Source: Falsibacillus albus
Lineage (GTDB): Bacteria; Bacillota; Bacilli; Bacillales; DSM-25281
Reading direction: 5' to 3'
NCBI RefSeq assembly: GCF_003668575.1
Contig: NZ_RCVZ01000015.1
Coordinates: 34,927 to 98,926 of the forward strand
Length of the DNA: 64,000 nt
Notes under the pieces: model-generated
Told to the model about the DNA's origin: nothing
The model's input: only the letters and a program-made list of their open reading frames with translations
Databases searched by the model: none
Position numbers and translations under genes: made by a program
Shown: positions 18,333 through 26,786 of the stretch, one piece after another
Position numbering within the stretch: position 1 is the stretch's first letter
How the letters are laid out: the number at the start of each line of letters is the position of its first letter

Positions 18333-18360
18333 TATTGTATGGTGCAAGGATAGTACAAGT
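18333..18360 (-). promoter_or_regulatory. Sigma-K-like promoter of the giant gene
   Basis: Read on the minus strand, CATACAATA (18341-18333) matches the sigma-K -10 pattern CATA-NNN-TA. AC lies 17 bases upstream (18360-18359) as in sigma-K -35 elements. The first eight bases also match the sigma-E -10, but no sigma-E -35 is at the right distance. It lies about 30 bases before the start codon. Confidence 0.45.
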
Positions 18361-18441
18361 TTGTATATATGCCCCAAGAATTGAAGAAAAAATAGGTATA
18401 TGGTTTCAGTGTTACGGTAATGGTTTGAGAGTTTTTTTACG

Positions 18442-18502
18442 ATGGGTCGTCCATTAATGATAAGTTGAAATTTCCGCAGAATATCATTAATTCACGACCC
18501 AT
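18442..18502. repeat. Long inverted repeat
   Basis: ATGGGTCGT with ATTAATGATA (18442-18462) is matched by the reverse complement at 18482-18502 over 21 bases with two mismatches, around a 19-base loop. No T run follows on either strand, so it is not a standard terminator. It lies in the 277-base gap between the giant gene and the SRPBCC gene. Confidence 0.65.
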
Positions 18503-18579
18503 GTACTGCTGCGACATCAATAATTACAATGCTTTTCGCTGATTAAGAAAAAGCCTTTAATTAGGACAATCCCTTGAAT

Positions 18580-19044
18580 TTACCCTTTCATTTCTTGTTC
18601 AGCCAACTTTTTAAGTTCTCTTGATCTTTGGATGATGAAACTTTTCATATACTTTTCTAAAAAAAGAGCATCTGCCAGTCTGCCAATGAATCCAAGTGGA
18701 GATTTATACATGAATGTGTCTGTCATCCAAGTTCCATTTTCGTCTTTTCTAAATTCATGTGTATGGACAAAGGATTGGAATGCGCCTTTTACCATGACAT
18801 CTACAAAACGATAGGGACGATTCATTTCGATGATTTTGGCAGTCAAATTTTGTTTAACTCCAAAATGGATCGCTTCCCACGTTACATGCTCCCCAGCTTC
18901 AATCAAGCCGGAAGTCCGGCCGCCTACTGCTCTTTCTTTGTTTCTTTTATCAACGGTTTTTGTATGTATATCGATATCCCTTGCTAAATCGAAGCACTTT
19001 TCAATATCTGCTTGTATAAAAATAGTAAATTTAATGTTCGGCAA
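18580..19044 (-). CDS. SRPBCC family protein (START/Bet v1-like)
   Basis: The 154-aa product begins PNIKFTIFIQADIEKCFDLARDIDIH, the usual first strand and helices of the SRPBCC fold. A middle FGVKQNLTAKI strand and an FVHTHEF-TWMTDTF strand pair complete the hydrophobic-cavity pattern. The C-terminal helix is long and basic. It resembles the polyketide-cyclase/dehydrase-like proteins common in Bacillus that bind hydrophobic ligands. The start is TTG with AGGAGG 9 bases upstream. No ligand can be named. Confidence 0.75.
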   Translation of the reverse strand: MPNIKFTIFIQADIEKCFDLARDIDIHTKTVDKRNKERAVGGRTSGLIEAGEHVTWEAIHFGVKQNLTAKIIEMNRPYRFVDVMVKGAFQSFVHTHEFRKDENGTWMTDTFMYKSPLGFIGRLADALFLEKYMKSFIIQRSRELKKLAEQEMKG

Positions 19045-19105
19045 TGGATGGGCCTCCTGTATAATTGGTCTGTCAAAATAATATAATTAAGGTCGTTTAG
19101 CGAAT

Positions 19106-19249
19106 CTACTGGGCAACTTCTTTCTTTGGGACACGCTTCGGCTCTTTTTTCACGAATCTGTGTCTCATCCATCGCTTTTGATTGCCTCTTCCGAAAAGAT
19201 GATCGCAATTAAAATAGGAATCTTCTTTGTTTGAAGATTCCCATTCCAA
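19106..19249 (-). CDS. Possible 47-aa basic small protein
   Basis: An open frame from TTG at 19249 to TAG at 19106 encodes a peptide with DHLFGRGNQKRWMRHRF followed by a Lys/Pro-rich tail (VKKEPKRVPKKEVAQ). The composition looks protein-like. However, there is no good ribosome binding site, and the inverted repeat AGGAATCTTC/GAAGATTCC falls in its 5' part and could instead terminate the zinc-ribbon transcript. Treat it as a candidate only. Confidence 0.25.
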   Translation of the reverse strand: MEWESSNKEDSYFNCDHLFGRGNQKRWMRHRFVKKEPKRVPKKEVAQ

Positions 19250-19308
19250 GTATATTATAAAATAATTTCATTATGTGGACATAAATAATTGGATTGTTTG
19301 GCTAATTA

Positions 19309-19557
19309 TTATGCTGTATGAAGCCCGTCTACAGTAACCGTCCTATAGGAATCCTCGATTTGCCCGATAACTTCAAAGCCATTATTTATCTCAGAATACC
19401 CTTCTGTTTTTTCACAGGATGAACAGTGGATTTCATCTGAGGTGAATTTGGTCCGAAATTCCGTTCCGCATTCAAGGCACTTGACGATATGGGCATCTTC
19501 TCTGTTTCCTTGGCGGTCAAAAAGGATCACTTCTTTTCCTTTAGTCATATATTTCAT
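19309..19557 (-). CDS. Small zinc-ribbon protein
   Basis: The 82-aa product has two CxxC knuckles, CLEC at about residues 28-31 and CSSC near 45-48, separated by 13 residues: a classic zinc ribbon. The remainder is acidic. ATG follows AGGAGGG. There is no enzymatic domain, so it may be a regulator, adaptor or zinc store. It is monocistronic, between the SRPBCC gene and the Asp-box lipoprotein gene. Confidence 0.7.
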   Translation of the reverse strand: MKYMTKGKEVILFDRQGNREDAHIVKCLECGTEFRTKFTSDEIHCSSCEKTEGYSEINNGFEVIGQIEDSYRTVTVDGLHTA

Positions 19558-19668
19558 ATCTATAACCCTCCTATTTTAGTTTCACTTTATGGTCTTAGTA
19601 AAAAATACCCGCAGTGTATAGTTCCAAAACATTATTTTTCAGTTTTTTCTATAATTTTCCGCCATATA

Positions 19669-19697
19669 AAAAATCCGGCTATAATCAGCCGGATTTC
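19669..19697 (-). terminator. Rho-independent terminator
   Basis: AAATCCGGCT pairs with AGCCGGATTT and, on the minus strand, is followed by a T run directly after the lipoprotein stop codon. Confidence 0.85.
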
Positions 19698-19704
19698 CAT
19701 ATTG

Positions 19705-21054
19705 TCAATTATCACTTGTTTTTTCGAATGTATGAACTTCCTCCCAATCAGTCCCCCCATTTTTGGTGGTATACAAAACAGAAGAGTTTTCATTGTCATT
19801 CGTTATCCACCAACCATGATGATCGTCAGCCATTGCCAACAATGGTTCATTGAAGCCAGAAAATGCGGCGTCACTCGTATGCCAGCTCTTTCCTCCATCA
19901 TTGGTCCAACCCATTGTATTCGGTTGATCGCATGCAGGGCATGTTCCGCCAAGAAATGCTGTTTCGGTATTTACCACATAGAGTGGACCGGGTTTTGATC
20001 CCTTGTTGTCCGGAATATTCGGGTGCTTCTCTGGAACTCCAGGTGCCGGACCACCTCCGGCCGTCGATTTTGCCACAACCGGGAGCCAAGTTGCACCTCC
20101 ATTCTTCGTATGGAAAAAACTATAGGAGGTTTGAGTCATCCCTGTTCCGCCAATCAGTTCAACCCATGCATCTTGAGCACCAGCTGAGCGGATGATGGCT
20201 CCGTTGAGGCCATACATGAATTTTTTTGAAAACACTGGATTCCAAGAGTTTCCGCCGTCCGTTGTATTCATGACCTGAATTTGTTTATCTTTAAGCGTTA
20301 CAGCCCATCCATTCTTTGCGTCATGGAAATAGGGCTCTCCTATTATGTTTGAAGGGACATTAAGTTTGACCCAAGTCTTTCCGCCATCTTCGGAATGAGC
20401 ATTGCCAACGAAAGCATCATTCGTTGATCTGAAATGCAAAAAGCCATCTTGAGGCATTCTTCCAACGGTCATCCAATGTTTTCCTCCGTCGTCGGTTTTC
20501 AAAATCCGTTTTTGAGTTGGACTGTCCTGTTCATCGGCAAAGACTACCCAAGCCTGTTTTCCATTGAGAGCAAAAATTTGTTGTGCTGTTTGTTCACCTT
20601 CATATTGGATGCTCCAATTCTTTCCGTTGTTATCAGACCTCGCTATCCATCCATCTCCCCCGATCCAGCCAGAATCTGCATCAATCATCCGAACGGAAGT
20701 GATCTTCTCCATCGATACGTTTTTATCCGGAGCGTCTGATGAACCGCTTGACGATTGGTCATCAGAGGCGCCTCTGGAAGAATCAGCTGTACCAGATGAT
20801 TGATCATCCGAGCCTTTATCACTTGAATTGGATGTACCAGTCGATTGATCAGTGTCATTCTTTGAATCCGAATCAGTCACGCTTGTTTTTCCATCGTCCT
20901 TATTAGTCCCGCTGCTATCCTGATTTGCTACGGTTCCTTGTTCTGAATCATCGCCTGACGAAACGGGTTTACCAGCGTGGTGGCTGCATCCGGCTGCGAA
21001 AATTAATATTATTGAAAGGAATAGGAACAACCACCCTTTTTTTATGGCTTTCAT
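19705..21054 (-). CDS. Lipoprotein with Asp-box (BNR/YCF48-like) beta-propeller
   Basis: The 449-aa product opens with a lipoprotein signal peptide (hydrophobic stretch, lipobox FAAGC near residues 19-23), so it should be anchored outside the membrane. Residues about 25-110 are a low-complexity Ser/Asp/Thr linker. From about residue 115 on, repeated S-DNGGKTW-type Asp-boxes appear (SDNNGKNW, TDDGGKHW, SEDGGKTW, TTDGGNSW, TKNGGATW, TNDGGKSW, TKNGGTDW), indicating a photosynthesis-assembly- or sialidase-like propeller without obvious catalytic residues. ATG follows AAAAGGGGATG. Its partner is unknown; a cell-surface binding or assembly role is plausible. Confidence 0.8.
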   Translation of the reverse strand: MKAIKKGWLFLFLSIILIFAAGCSHHAGKPVSSGDDSEQGTVANQDSSGTNKDDGKTSVTDSDSKNDTDQSTGTSNSSDKGSDDQSSGTADSSRGASDDQSSSGSSDAPDKNVSMEKITSVRMIDADSGWIGGDGWIARSDNNGKNWSIQYEGEQTAQQIFALNGKQAWVVFADEQDSPTQKRILKTDDGGKHWMTVGRMPQDGFLHFRSTNDAFVGNAHSEDGGKTWVKLNVPSNIIGEPYFHDAKNGWAVTLKDKQIQVMNTTDGGNSWNPVFSKKFMYGLNGAIIRSAGAQDAWVELIGGTGMTQTSYSFFHTKNGGATWLPVVAKSTAGGGPAPGVPEKHPNIPDNKGSKPGPLYVVNTETAFLGGTCPACDQPNTMGWTNDGGKSWHTSDAAFSGFNEPLLAMADDHHGWWITNDNENSSVLYTTKNGGTDWEEVHTFEKTSDN

Positions 21055-21252
21055 GAAAATTCATCCCCTTTTAAAACTTTTTCAATTATTAGACGTAAAA
21101 GATTGAATTTTTATTACACTTTTTCCGCCCATATTTTACTATTTCCTTTAGATTGTTTTTAAAACTGAACATGACAATTATAAAAAGTTAAAGAATGTTG
21201 AAATTCATCGGAGGATACCCGCTTTCAGATGTGGCGGAAAAAAAGCCTAAAT

Positions 21253-21290
21253 AAAAAGCATCGAGAAGTGGGCAACTCGATGCCTTTTTT
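21253..21290. terminator. Bidirectional hairpin terminator
   Basis: GCATCGAG and CTCGATGC form the stem, with an A run on one side and a T run on the other. It lies just downstream of the acyl-CoA dehydrogenase gene on the minus strand. Confidence 0.8.
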
Positions 21291-21317
21291 CAGATCAAAA
21301 GCTAAAAAACAATTCAA

Positions 21318-22469
21318 TTAATTACCCCGTTCAAGTGCGCTTTTGGCCAACAGCATGATGGTCATGTCATCCATCGGTGGGTTGTGGATCCCTGCCCGGA
21401 CATCCCTGTAAAAACGCTGAAGCGGATTTTTTAATGATAAACTTTTCGCTCCGACTACGCGCATTGCCAGATCTACGACTACAATTGCAGCATTTGTTAC
21501 AGCCAGCTTGACTGCCCCTAATTCAGGAAGCATATCTGCCTGGTCAGCTTTACTGGCTTCATCCCACTGTTTGGCAACAGAATATAGAAAACTCCTGGCT
21601 CTCATCATCTCCAGTTCCATCTCCCCGATTTTCTCTTGGACATTCGGAAGCTCGCTGATGGTCCCTTTGATGCTGTTCGGAGAATATTCCTTTGAAAATT
21701 GTATCGCATAGGTTTGGGCCGCTTGTGCTATGCCCAGATAGCATGCCGGAATATGCAGCAGCCAGCCTTCTGCCCCCTTCTTGCCTTTCGAACGGACATC
21801 TACAAAATGTTGATGTGGGACGTGGACATTTTCCACAAACAAATCATGGCTACCCGTACCCTTCAATGCGATGCTGTCCCAAGTCTCTTCTATCCTTACG
21901 CCTGACGATGCAGCTGGAACGAGGAAATTACCTACTTCCCCAGTTTCTTCTATCGTTGCACTAACCAGGATATAATCCAATGCCGGTGCCAGACTTGTAA
22001 ATGTTTTATGCCCGTTCACCAACCAGCCATCATCGGTTTTCACTGCCGTAGTTTCAGGCTTTCCCCCCCTTGTGGGACTGCCTGTTTTCGGCTCTGTCGC
22101 TGCGGCGTTGATCAACTTCCCATTTAGAGCTTCGGAAAAAATGAATTCAAGCATATCATCTTCCCATTTTCCCTTTTCCCCTAAATTTTTGATGATCCCC
22201 ATATGCCAGCCGATGGCCAGCGCTGTAGAACCATCCCCTTCGGCTATCCGTTCTTGCAGCCTGATCATCTCGTATAGGGAAATGTCCTTCCCCCCGAATT
22301 GTTTCGGCACTGTCAAGGCAGTATAACCCGATTCCTTTAATTCCTTTATATTTTCGAACGGGAATCCGTTGTTTTCATCGATTTCGGCTGCCCTTTCGAA
22401 AAATCCATCTTTTAACTTTTCCATCATTTTCAGTCGTTCATTCATCGTTTCGGCTTGTAGAAAATCCAT
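21318..22469 (-). CDS. Acyl-CoA dehydrogenase family protein (YdbM-like)
   Basis: The product is about 383 aa with the three-domain acyl-CoA dehydrogenase layout: a helical N-terminal domain (VPKQFGG), a middle beta domain (ATEPKTGSPTRGG and VNGHKTFTSLAP, FAD-proximal), and a C-terminal helical domain (VVGAKSLSLKNPLQRFYRDVRAG). It most resembles Bacillus YdbM-type members, about 380 aa. I place the start at ATG 22469, 9 bases after GGAGG; 11 further codons upstream are open but lack a ribosome binding site. The acyl substrate is unknown. It is monocistronic. Confidence 0.85.
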   Translation of the reverse strand: MDFLQAETMNERLKMMEKLKDGFFERAAEIDENNGFPFENIKELKESGYTALTVPKQFGGKDISLYEMIRLQERIAEGDGSTALAIGWHMGIIKNLGEKGKWEDDMLEFIFSEALNGKLINAAATEPKTGSPTRGGKPETTAVKTDDGWLVNGHKTFTSLAPALDYILVSATIEETGEVGNFLVPAASSGVRIEETWDSIALKGTGSHDLFVENVHVPHQHFVDVRSKGKKGAEGWLLHIPACYLGIAQAAQTYAIQFSKEYSPNSIKGTISELPNVQEKIGEMELEMMRARSFLYSVAKQWDEASKADQADMLPELGAVKLAVTNAAIVVVDLAMRVVGAKSLSLKNPLQRFYRDVRAGIHNPPMDDMTIMLLAKSALERGN

Positions 22470-22546
22470 ATGGAAGAACCTCCAAAATTTGATGTCTACC
22501 ATTTATTATTCCCGAATCGTGCATGGTCTTCAAACAATTTGATTTC

Positions 22547-23908
22547 CTAAGGTTTTTTCACCATGACTTCTTTTGAGACGTCCATACCGATTTTACTTTC
22601 TAGATTATCTATTTCAAAATGGAGTTCCTTTGCATCCCGAAGATTATTCTTTACAAACATCAACCCTAAAACGCCCTGGTCGTTTCTCATCGTTCCCGTA
22701 AATGTGATGTTTTCGTTATTCTCATCCAAAATAGTGGTTTCTGTCGGAAATTCCCTTCCGCTATTCCCCAAATCTTTCGGATTGAAATATTCCACATCCA
22801 GATGCGGCTGCCTCTCGTCAATCTTAGGGTCATCTACAAATGAGAAATTATAGATGATATTATCATTTTGAACCTCTATAGAATCAAGATTGACGGAAGT
22901 ATTATTTACTTCCCCGAGTTTTCGATCCCGGACTTCTGAATAAATACCATTCGCATCCAGCTTTTCCTTCTCTATATTCTTTACAGAAAAATCAAGCTTG
23001 TCATCACCAAAGAATTTGATCCCGCTCACTTCGAATGTAATCGATTTGGGAATGGCATTGAAAGATTGGAAATCAAGCTCATATTCATCCTCAGCACCGT
23101 TTCCCGGGAAGAGGAAGGCATTTTCCATCGACTTTTCTTCACCACCATCTGTTGTCATTTTCATATCGATTGCGGTTACCCCTTTCACATGGAAAGACGG
23201 GTCGATTTTCAAGTCAAGTGTGGTGGTCCCCACGTTTGTTTCGATTTTCTCCAGTACGATGTTCACACCATTATCATGCATTTCCTCATTTATAGGAATC
23301 TTCTTTATTGCTTTGTTTTTATACTGATATCTAAAATGCATTCTCACTCCCCTAAGTGATTTTTTCTTTCCATCAATTTCAAAATCAAAATCTGCTGGAA
23401 TATCTGCATCCATATTCTCTTCTGGATTTCTTTTGTAATTCAATAAAGGAGGGATGCTGATGACTTGATATAATTTATGATCAAAATATATGTCCTGTCC
23501 GGTATGCAACTGTTGATCCTGATCATATAGACTATCCATATACCCATTTTCATGGCCTATAGAAAGACCGGTCAACTTCGGTAATTTTTTCTTTGAACTT
23601 TTAAGCAATCCGATATTTTCATCGACATCGATGCTGTACAATATGTTTACTTTATCCTCATTTGCCCACATTTTTTCTATGTGCATTTTTTTATCCGTAT
23701 CCGGCAGGAGGATTTCCTCCGGGACGGAGAAAACCTTTCCATTTTCCTCTGCCTTTTTAAGACCTGGATATTGTTTATACAATGCTGTACGTAATTCGTC
23801 CGCAGTTCCTGCACTTTGAACATTTGCATTCATATGATGATCGCCAAGCAGCGCATTTGCAATGAATATCCCCGCGATGATGCTGGCAATGATGATCCCC
23901 TTCTTCAA
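22547..23908 (-). CDS. Membrane-anchored extracellular protein, paralogue A
   Basis: The 453-aa product has one N-terminal hydrophobic helix (GIIIASIIAGIFIANALLG) and a large extracytoplasmic part. It is clearly homologous to its neighbour at 23909-25288: both have ANALLG or AGNALLG after the helix, PGLKKAE near residue 48, HIEKMW about 75, and a YSIDVDE or YSVDTDE strand. It starts at TTG directly after the upstream stop TGA, inside the same ribosome-binding context, so the two genes are translationally coupled. I do not recognise the domain; DUF4179/DUF5643-type anti-sigma proteins have a similar layout, but I see no cytosolic domain. Confidence 0.65.
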   Translation of the reverse strand: MKKGIIIASIIAGIFIANALLGDHHMNANVQSAGTADELRTALYKQYPGLKKAEENGKVFSVPEEILLPDTDKKMHIEKMWANEDKVNILYSIDVDENIGLLKSSKKKLPKLTGLSIGHENGYMDSLYDQDQQLHTGQDIYFDHKLYQVISIPPLLNYKRNPEENMDADIPADFDFEIDGKKKSLRGVRMHFRYQYKNKAIKKIPINEEMHDNGVNIVLEKIETNVGTTTLDLKIDPSFHVKGVTAIDMKMTTDGGEEKSMENAFLFPGNGAEDEYELDFQSFNAIPKSITFEVSGIKFFGDDKLDFSVKNIEKEKLDANGIYSEVRDRKLGEVNNTSVNLDSIEVQNDNIIYNFSFVDDPKIDERQPHLDVEYFNPKDLGNSGREFPTETTILDENNENITFTGTMRNDQGVLGLMFVKNNLRDAKELHFEIDNLESKIGMDVSKEVMVKKP

Positions 23909-25288
23909 TCATTTCTCCCCGCTTTCTGTCGATAGATCCAAATGGAACTCTTTATCTAATTGGATGCTGTATTGGAATTTTTTCACTTCAAAGTGAAGGT
24001 CATTGGAATGTTGAATAAATTCCTTGTTTAATTTCAATCCGTATTCATTTGTACCTTCATTTGCAAAATCTTCGAATTGCACTTCCTCGCCCTTTTCATT
24101 CTTACCTGAAATTTGTGCAGGCTCTGATTTAAGCTGTTTTGATTTATACCAATTTACCGGAAACATATCGGTCGGATCAAGTTTCGGCTTGCGCCTGTCT
24201 ATTACGCCTACATCCTCATACTTAAATGTGAACAGCATCATGCTTGAATCGAAAACTGCTTTTTCCAAGTAAATATTCGTCTGCTTGGCAGTCAATAGCA
24301 GCTTATGATAGGTTTTCCCATGCTTCTCATGCTGTAAATCCTGAATATTTTTCAGGTCGAATTCCAACTTGTCATTCCCAAGAAACCCAGCTCCTTTAAT
24401 GATGAAATCAAGAGATGATGGCATCTCGTTAAATGGCATGGAATGTATGACATATTCATTGGAATCAGCACCAACAGGTATCGGCCTATTCGACATCGGC
24501 CAAAAGCTTTGATCAGAAAGCAGGAACATGTCCAGTTCTTTAAGCAATACATCATTTGCTGGAACATCCAATCTAACATATAAGGCATTCTCTGAATCAC
24601 TCGTCACCAGTCGTTCGATTTGAAGAGTGTGGTCCCTGATCACAACAGATTTATCGATTTTCCATTCTTTTAAAGAAGGATCACGATAATCGTATCGGAT
24701 TGGAATTTTCGCATCATTGATCGAGATTGTTTTTCCATCCATTTGCATCGTGATGTCGACAGGCAGCTCGATGTTGATATGCTGGATAGGATCTTGATTC
24801 ATCATTTTGACCGAGCCAAAATTGACAGAATAATAGATTCGGTGGTTATAATAGATTCCATTTTGCACAGACTTCTCATTATTGTCTTTGAAAGCTTTGA
24901 GAAAGGTATCATCATTGAAAATTTTCATTGCGGTGATTTTCGGGACCCCTTCGCCAGGGTCTTTCAGCATGTCCGCTTTTTCATCTGTATCGACGCTGTA
25001 GAGAAAACGAAGATCGTCGCCGTCGAGCCACATCTTTTCAATATGTATGTATTTGTCCGTATTCGGAATGTTAATATCTTTATGTATTACCTTTGATTCT
25101 CCTTTTTTCTCCGCCTTCTTCAGTCCAGGAGATATTTGGTACTGTAAATGTTCAAAGTCTTCCTTGCTTGAAACATGGTTCAGACTGGCGCTGGTTTGAT
25201 CGTCCCTTCCAAGCAGGGCATTTCCTGCGAAGACCGTGACAATCAATCCCCCGATGATTAGCGATTTCTTTAAAGAAAATTTCCCCAT
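23909..25288 (-). CDS. Membrane-anchored extracellular protein, paralogue B
   Basis: The 459-aa product has a basic start, a single N-terminal helix (SLIIGGLIVTVFAGNALLG) and a long extracytoplasmic beta-rich region. ATG follows AAAAAGGGAG. It is the first gene of a two-gene operon formed by duplication; identity to paralogue A is scattered along the length. Both copies look intact. There is no sigma factor gene beside them. The role is unknown; a surface or stress-related function is a guess. Confidence 0.65.
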   Translation of the reverse strand: MGKFSLKKSLIIGGLIVTVFAGNALLGRDDQTSASLNHVSSKEDFEHLQYQISPGLKKAEKKGESKVIHKDINIPNTDKYIHIEKMWLDGDDLRFLYSVDTDEKADMLKDPGEGVPKITAMKIFNDDTFLKAFKDNNEKSVQNGIYYNHRIYYSVNFGSVKMMNQDPIQHINIELPVDITMQMDGKTISINDAKIPIRYDYRDPSLKEWKIDKSVVIRDHTLQIERLVTSDSENALYVRLDVPANDVLLKELDMFLLSDQSFWPMSNRPIPVGADSNEYVIHSMPFNEMPSSLDFIIKGAGFLGNDKLEFDLKNIQDLQHEKHGKTYHKLLLTAKQTNIYLEKAVFDSSMMLFTFKYEDVGVIDRRKPKLDPTDMFPVNWYKSKQLKSEPAQISGKNEKGEEVQFEDFANEGTNEYGLKLNKEFIQHSNDLHFEVKKFQYSIQLDKEFHLDLSTESGEK

Positions 25289-25359
25289 TTCCTACTCCCT
25301 TTTTCTAAATAATATAAATAGTTATTTTTAGATAGTTTAGCATTAATTGGCAAATATGA

Positions 25360-25386
25360 AAAACACCGATTGCTAATCGGTGTTTT
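25360..25386 (-). terminator. Terminator of the germination operon
   Basis: AAAACACCGATT and AATCGGTGTTTT form a perfect 12-bp stem with a 3-base loop. It overlaps the stop codon of the small fourth gene. Confidence 0.85.
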
Positions 25387-25549
25387 AAGGATTGAAAAAG
25401 AATATATAAATAGATAAGAAAAAATTAAGCAATCCCAATAGTACAATGGTGAAAGATGCAAACTTTTTCCCTGTACGATTAACCACGCGCGCGTATAGGA
25501 AGCAATAATAACTAATATAAACAGCTAAAAGCATTAGCACCCATCTCAT
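25385..25549 (-). CDS. Small two-helix membrane protein, fourth gene of the ger operon
   Basis: The frame encodes 54 aa: MRWVLMLLAVYISYYCFLY, a short basic loop (ARVVNRTGKKF), then a second helix ending IYIFFFNP. ATG at 25549 follows AAAGGA and lies 4 bases after the gerC stop. Established knowledge: some Bacillus ger operons carry a small two-transmembrane D gene that modulates germination. Size, topology and position fit that class, though I cannot show homology. The operon terminator overlaps its stop. Confidence 0.65.
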   Translation of the reverse strand: MRWVLMLLAVYISYYCFLYARVVNRTGKKFASFTIVLLGLLNFFLSIYIFFFNP

Positions 25550-25553
25550 TGCA

Positions 25554-26786
25554 TCAATCCTTTATTTTTTCTAATTTTTCCGGCCTCAACTGTTTTCCGA
25601 AACTGTCCAGCTTAACATGGTACTTTACCTTTATATTTGCGTTGGGGTATGATTTCATCCAATTATATTTTACATAGTCATCAATCGTTACAAATTCTTT
25701 TCTGGCAGTGACTGACCAATAAAACGGTTCTGCTTTGTATTCATTTTGGGTCTTTTCAATCAATTTTTCTGATTGTTGTTCTAAATTTTTCTCCAACGAC
25801 TTTTTTAACACCTTCTGTTTTTGAAGATTTTCTACATAATTCACCATACTCGGAATATACACGATGCCGATGTCCATCCACTCCTCTACCAATATCCGCG
25901 GTGCAGTCCCATCGATATTGGCTTTTACTACCGTTTGAATATTCTTTGCCCTGCCAGTGATTCTGAAATGATCGTCCAATGGATCTGGGAATGTAAAAAA
26001 GATTTTCCTTGGCTTTTTGTCATCGCGGAGAACAGCGGTCAATCTTGTCTCTTCCCCGGTTAATGCACCAATCATTTTGCCGTTCTTAAACACTGCTGAG
26101 CCAATGATTTGCACCTGTGTACCACCTTGCTTATTGATTTGTCCTGGATAGAAATCATCTTCATTGGGATCTTCCTTTGGAGCTTCTTGTTTCGCTGTCG
26201 TATAGATGGCCAAAGATAAGCCGGCATCTGCCTGAGTATCATGTATAAAAGTGTGAAGGGTAGACCTTGGGGACATTGCATTCGTCTCCCACCTTCTTGA
26301 CATATAATCATAGAACTTATGGGGGCTCGACTCAAACGCAGACGCATTATTCCTTAAGTAATCCGAAGCTTTCTCTTTTGAAACTATCAGGTACATATCC
26401 CTCCGTATTTGCCGGTCCCTCATCAAGGAGGAAATGATCTCGAAGAAATGCCTGGACCTGGCGAGTTCCTCGCTGACGACAATTGCCTTTGTATGATAAA
26501 AATTAATGTTCCTTGTTTCTGAAGCATTGACCAAGTCCCTTCCGGAAATGGCATCTGGTGCTGTCAAAGTAATGGTTTTCTCTTCTTTTATATCATCTGA
26601 CTTTGGTCCTGCGACCGGATTTGCTATTTGATAGGTCACGTCAAATCCTCTCTTCCCCACCGATGGAGCATCGAGCCCAATGACGATCACAAATCCTTCT
26701 TCTTCAATTTCCAATCGATCCGCACATCCTGACAAAACCCATGATGAAATTATTAATCCTAGCAACAGGGCAATTTTAGATGTCAC
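25554..26786 (-). CDS. Spore germination receptor lipoprotein, GerC subunit
   Basis: The product is about 410 aa. A lipoprotein signal ends in the lipobox LSGC followed by the GerC-typical ADRLEIEEEGFVIVIGLD. Further family landmarks are the NFYHTKAIVVSEELA segment and the C-terminal SVTARKEFVTIDDYVKYNW region. The best start is GTG at 26786, whose GTGA overlaps the gerB stop; the longer frame from 26825 lacks a suitable site. GerC is the lipid-anchored subunit of the nutrient germinant receptor in the spore inner membrane. The germinant cannot be inferred from sequence. Confidence 0.92.
   Translation of the reverse strand: MTSKIALLLGLIISSWVLSGCADRLEIEEEGFVIVIGLDAPSVGKRGFDVTYQIANPVAGPKSDDIKEEKTITLTAPDAISGRDLVNASETRNINFYHTKAIVVSEELARSRHFFEIISSLMRDRQIRRDMYLIVSKEKASDYLRNNASAFESSPHKFYDYMSRRWETNAMSPRSTLHTFIHDTQADAGLSLAIYTTAKQEAPKEDPNEDDFYPGQINKQGGTQVQIIGSAVFKNGKMIGALTGEETRLTAVLRDDKKPRKIFFTFPDPLDDHFRITGRAKNIQTVVKANIDGTAPRILVEEWMDIGIVYIPSMVNYVENLQKQKVLKKSLEKNLEQQSEKLIEKTQNEYKAEPFYWSVTARKEFVTIDDYVKYNWMKSYPNANIKVKYHVKLDSFGKQLRPEKLEKIKD

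Noticed and set aside
25270..25461. 63-aa minus-strand frame across the ger operon end
   Set aside because: It runs through the terminator hairpin and lies out of frame with the well-initiated 54-aa gene.
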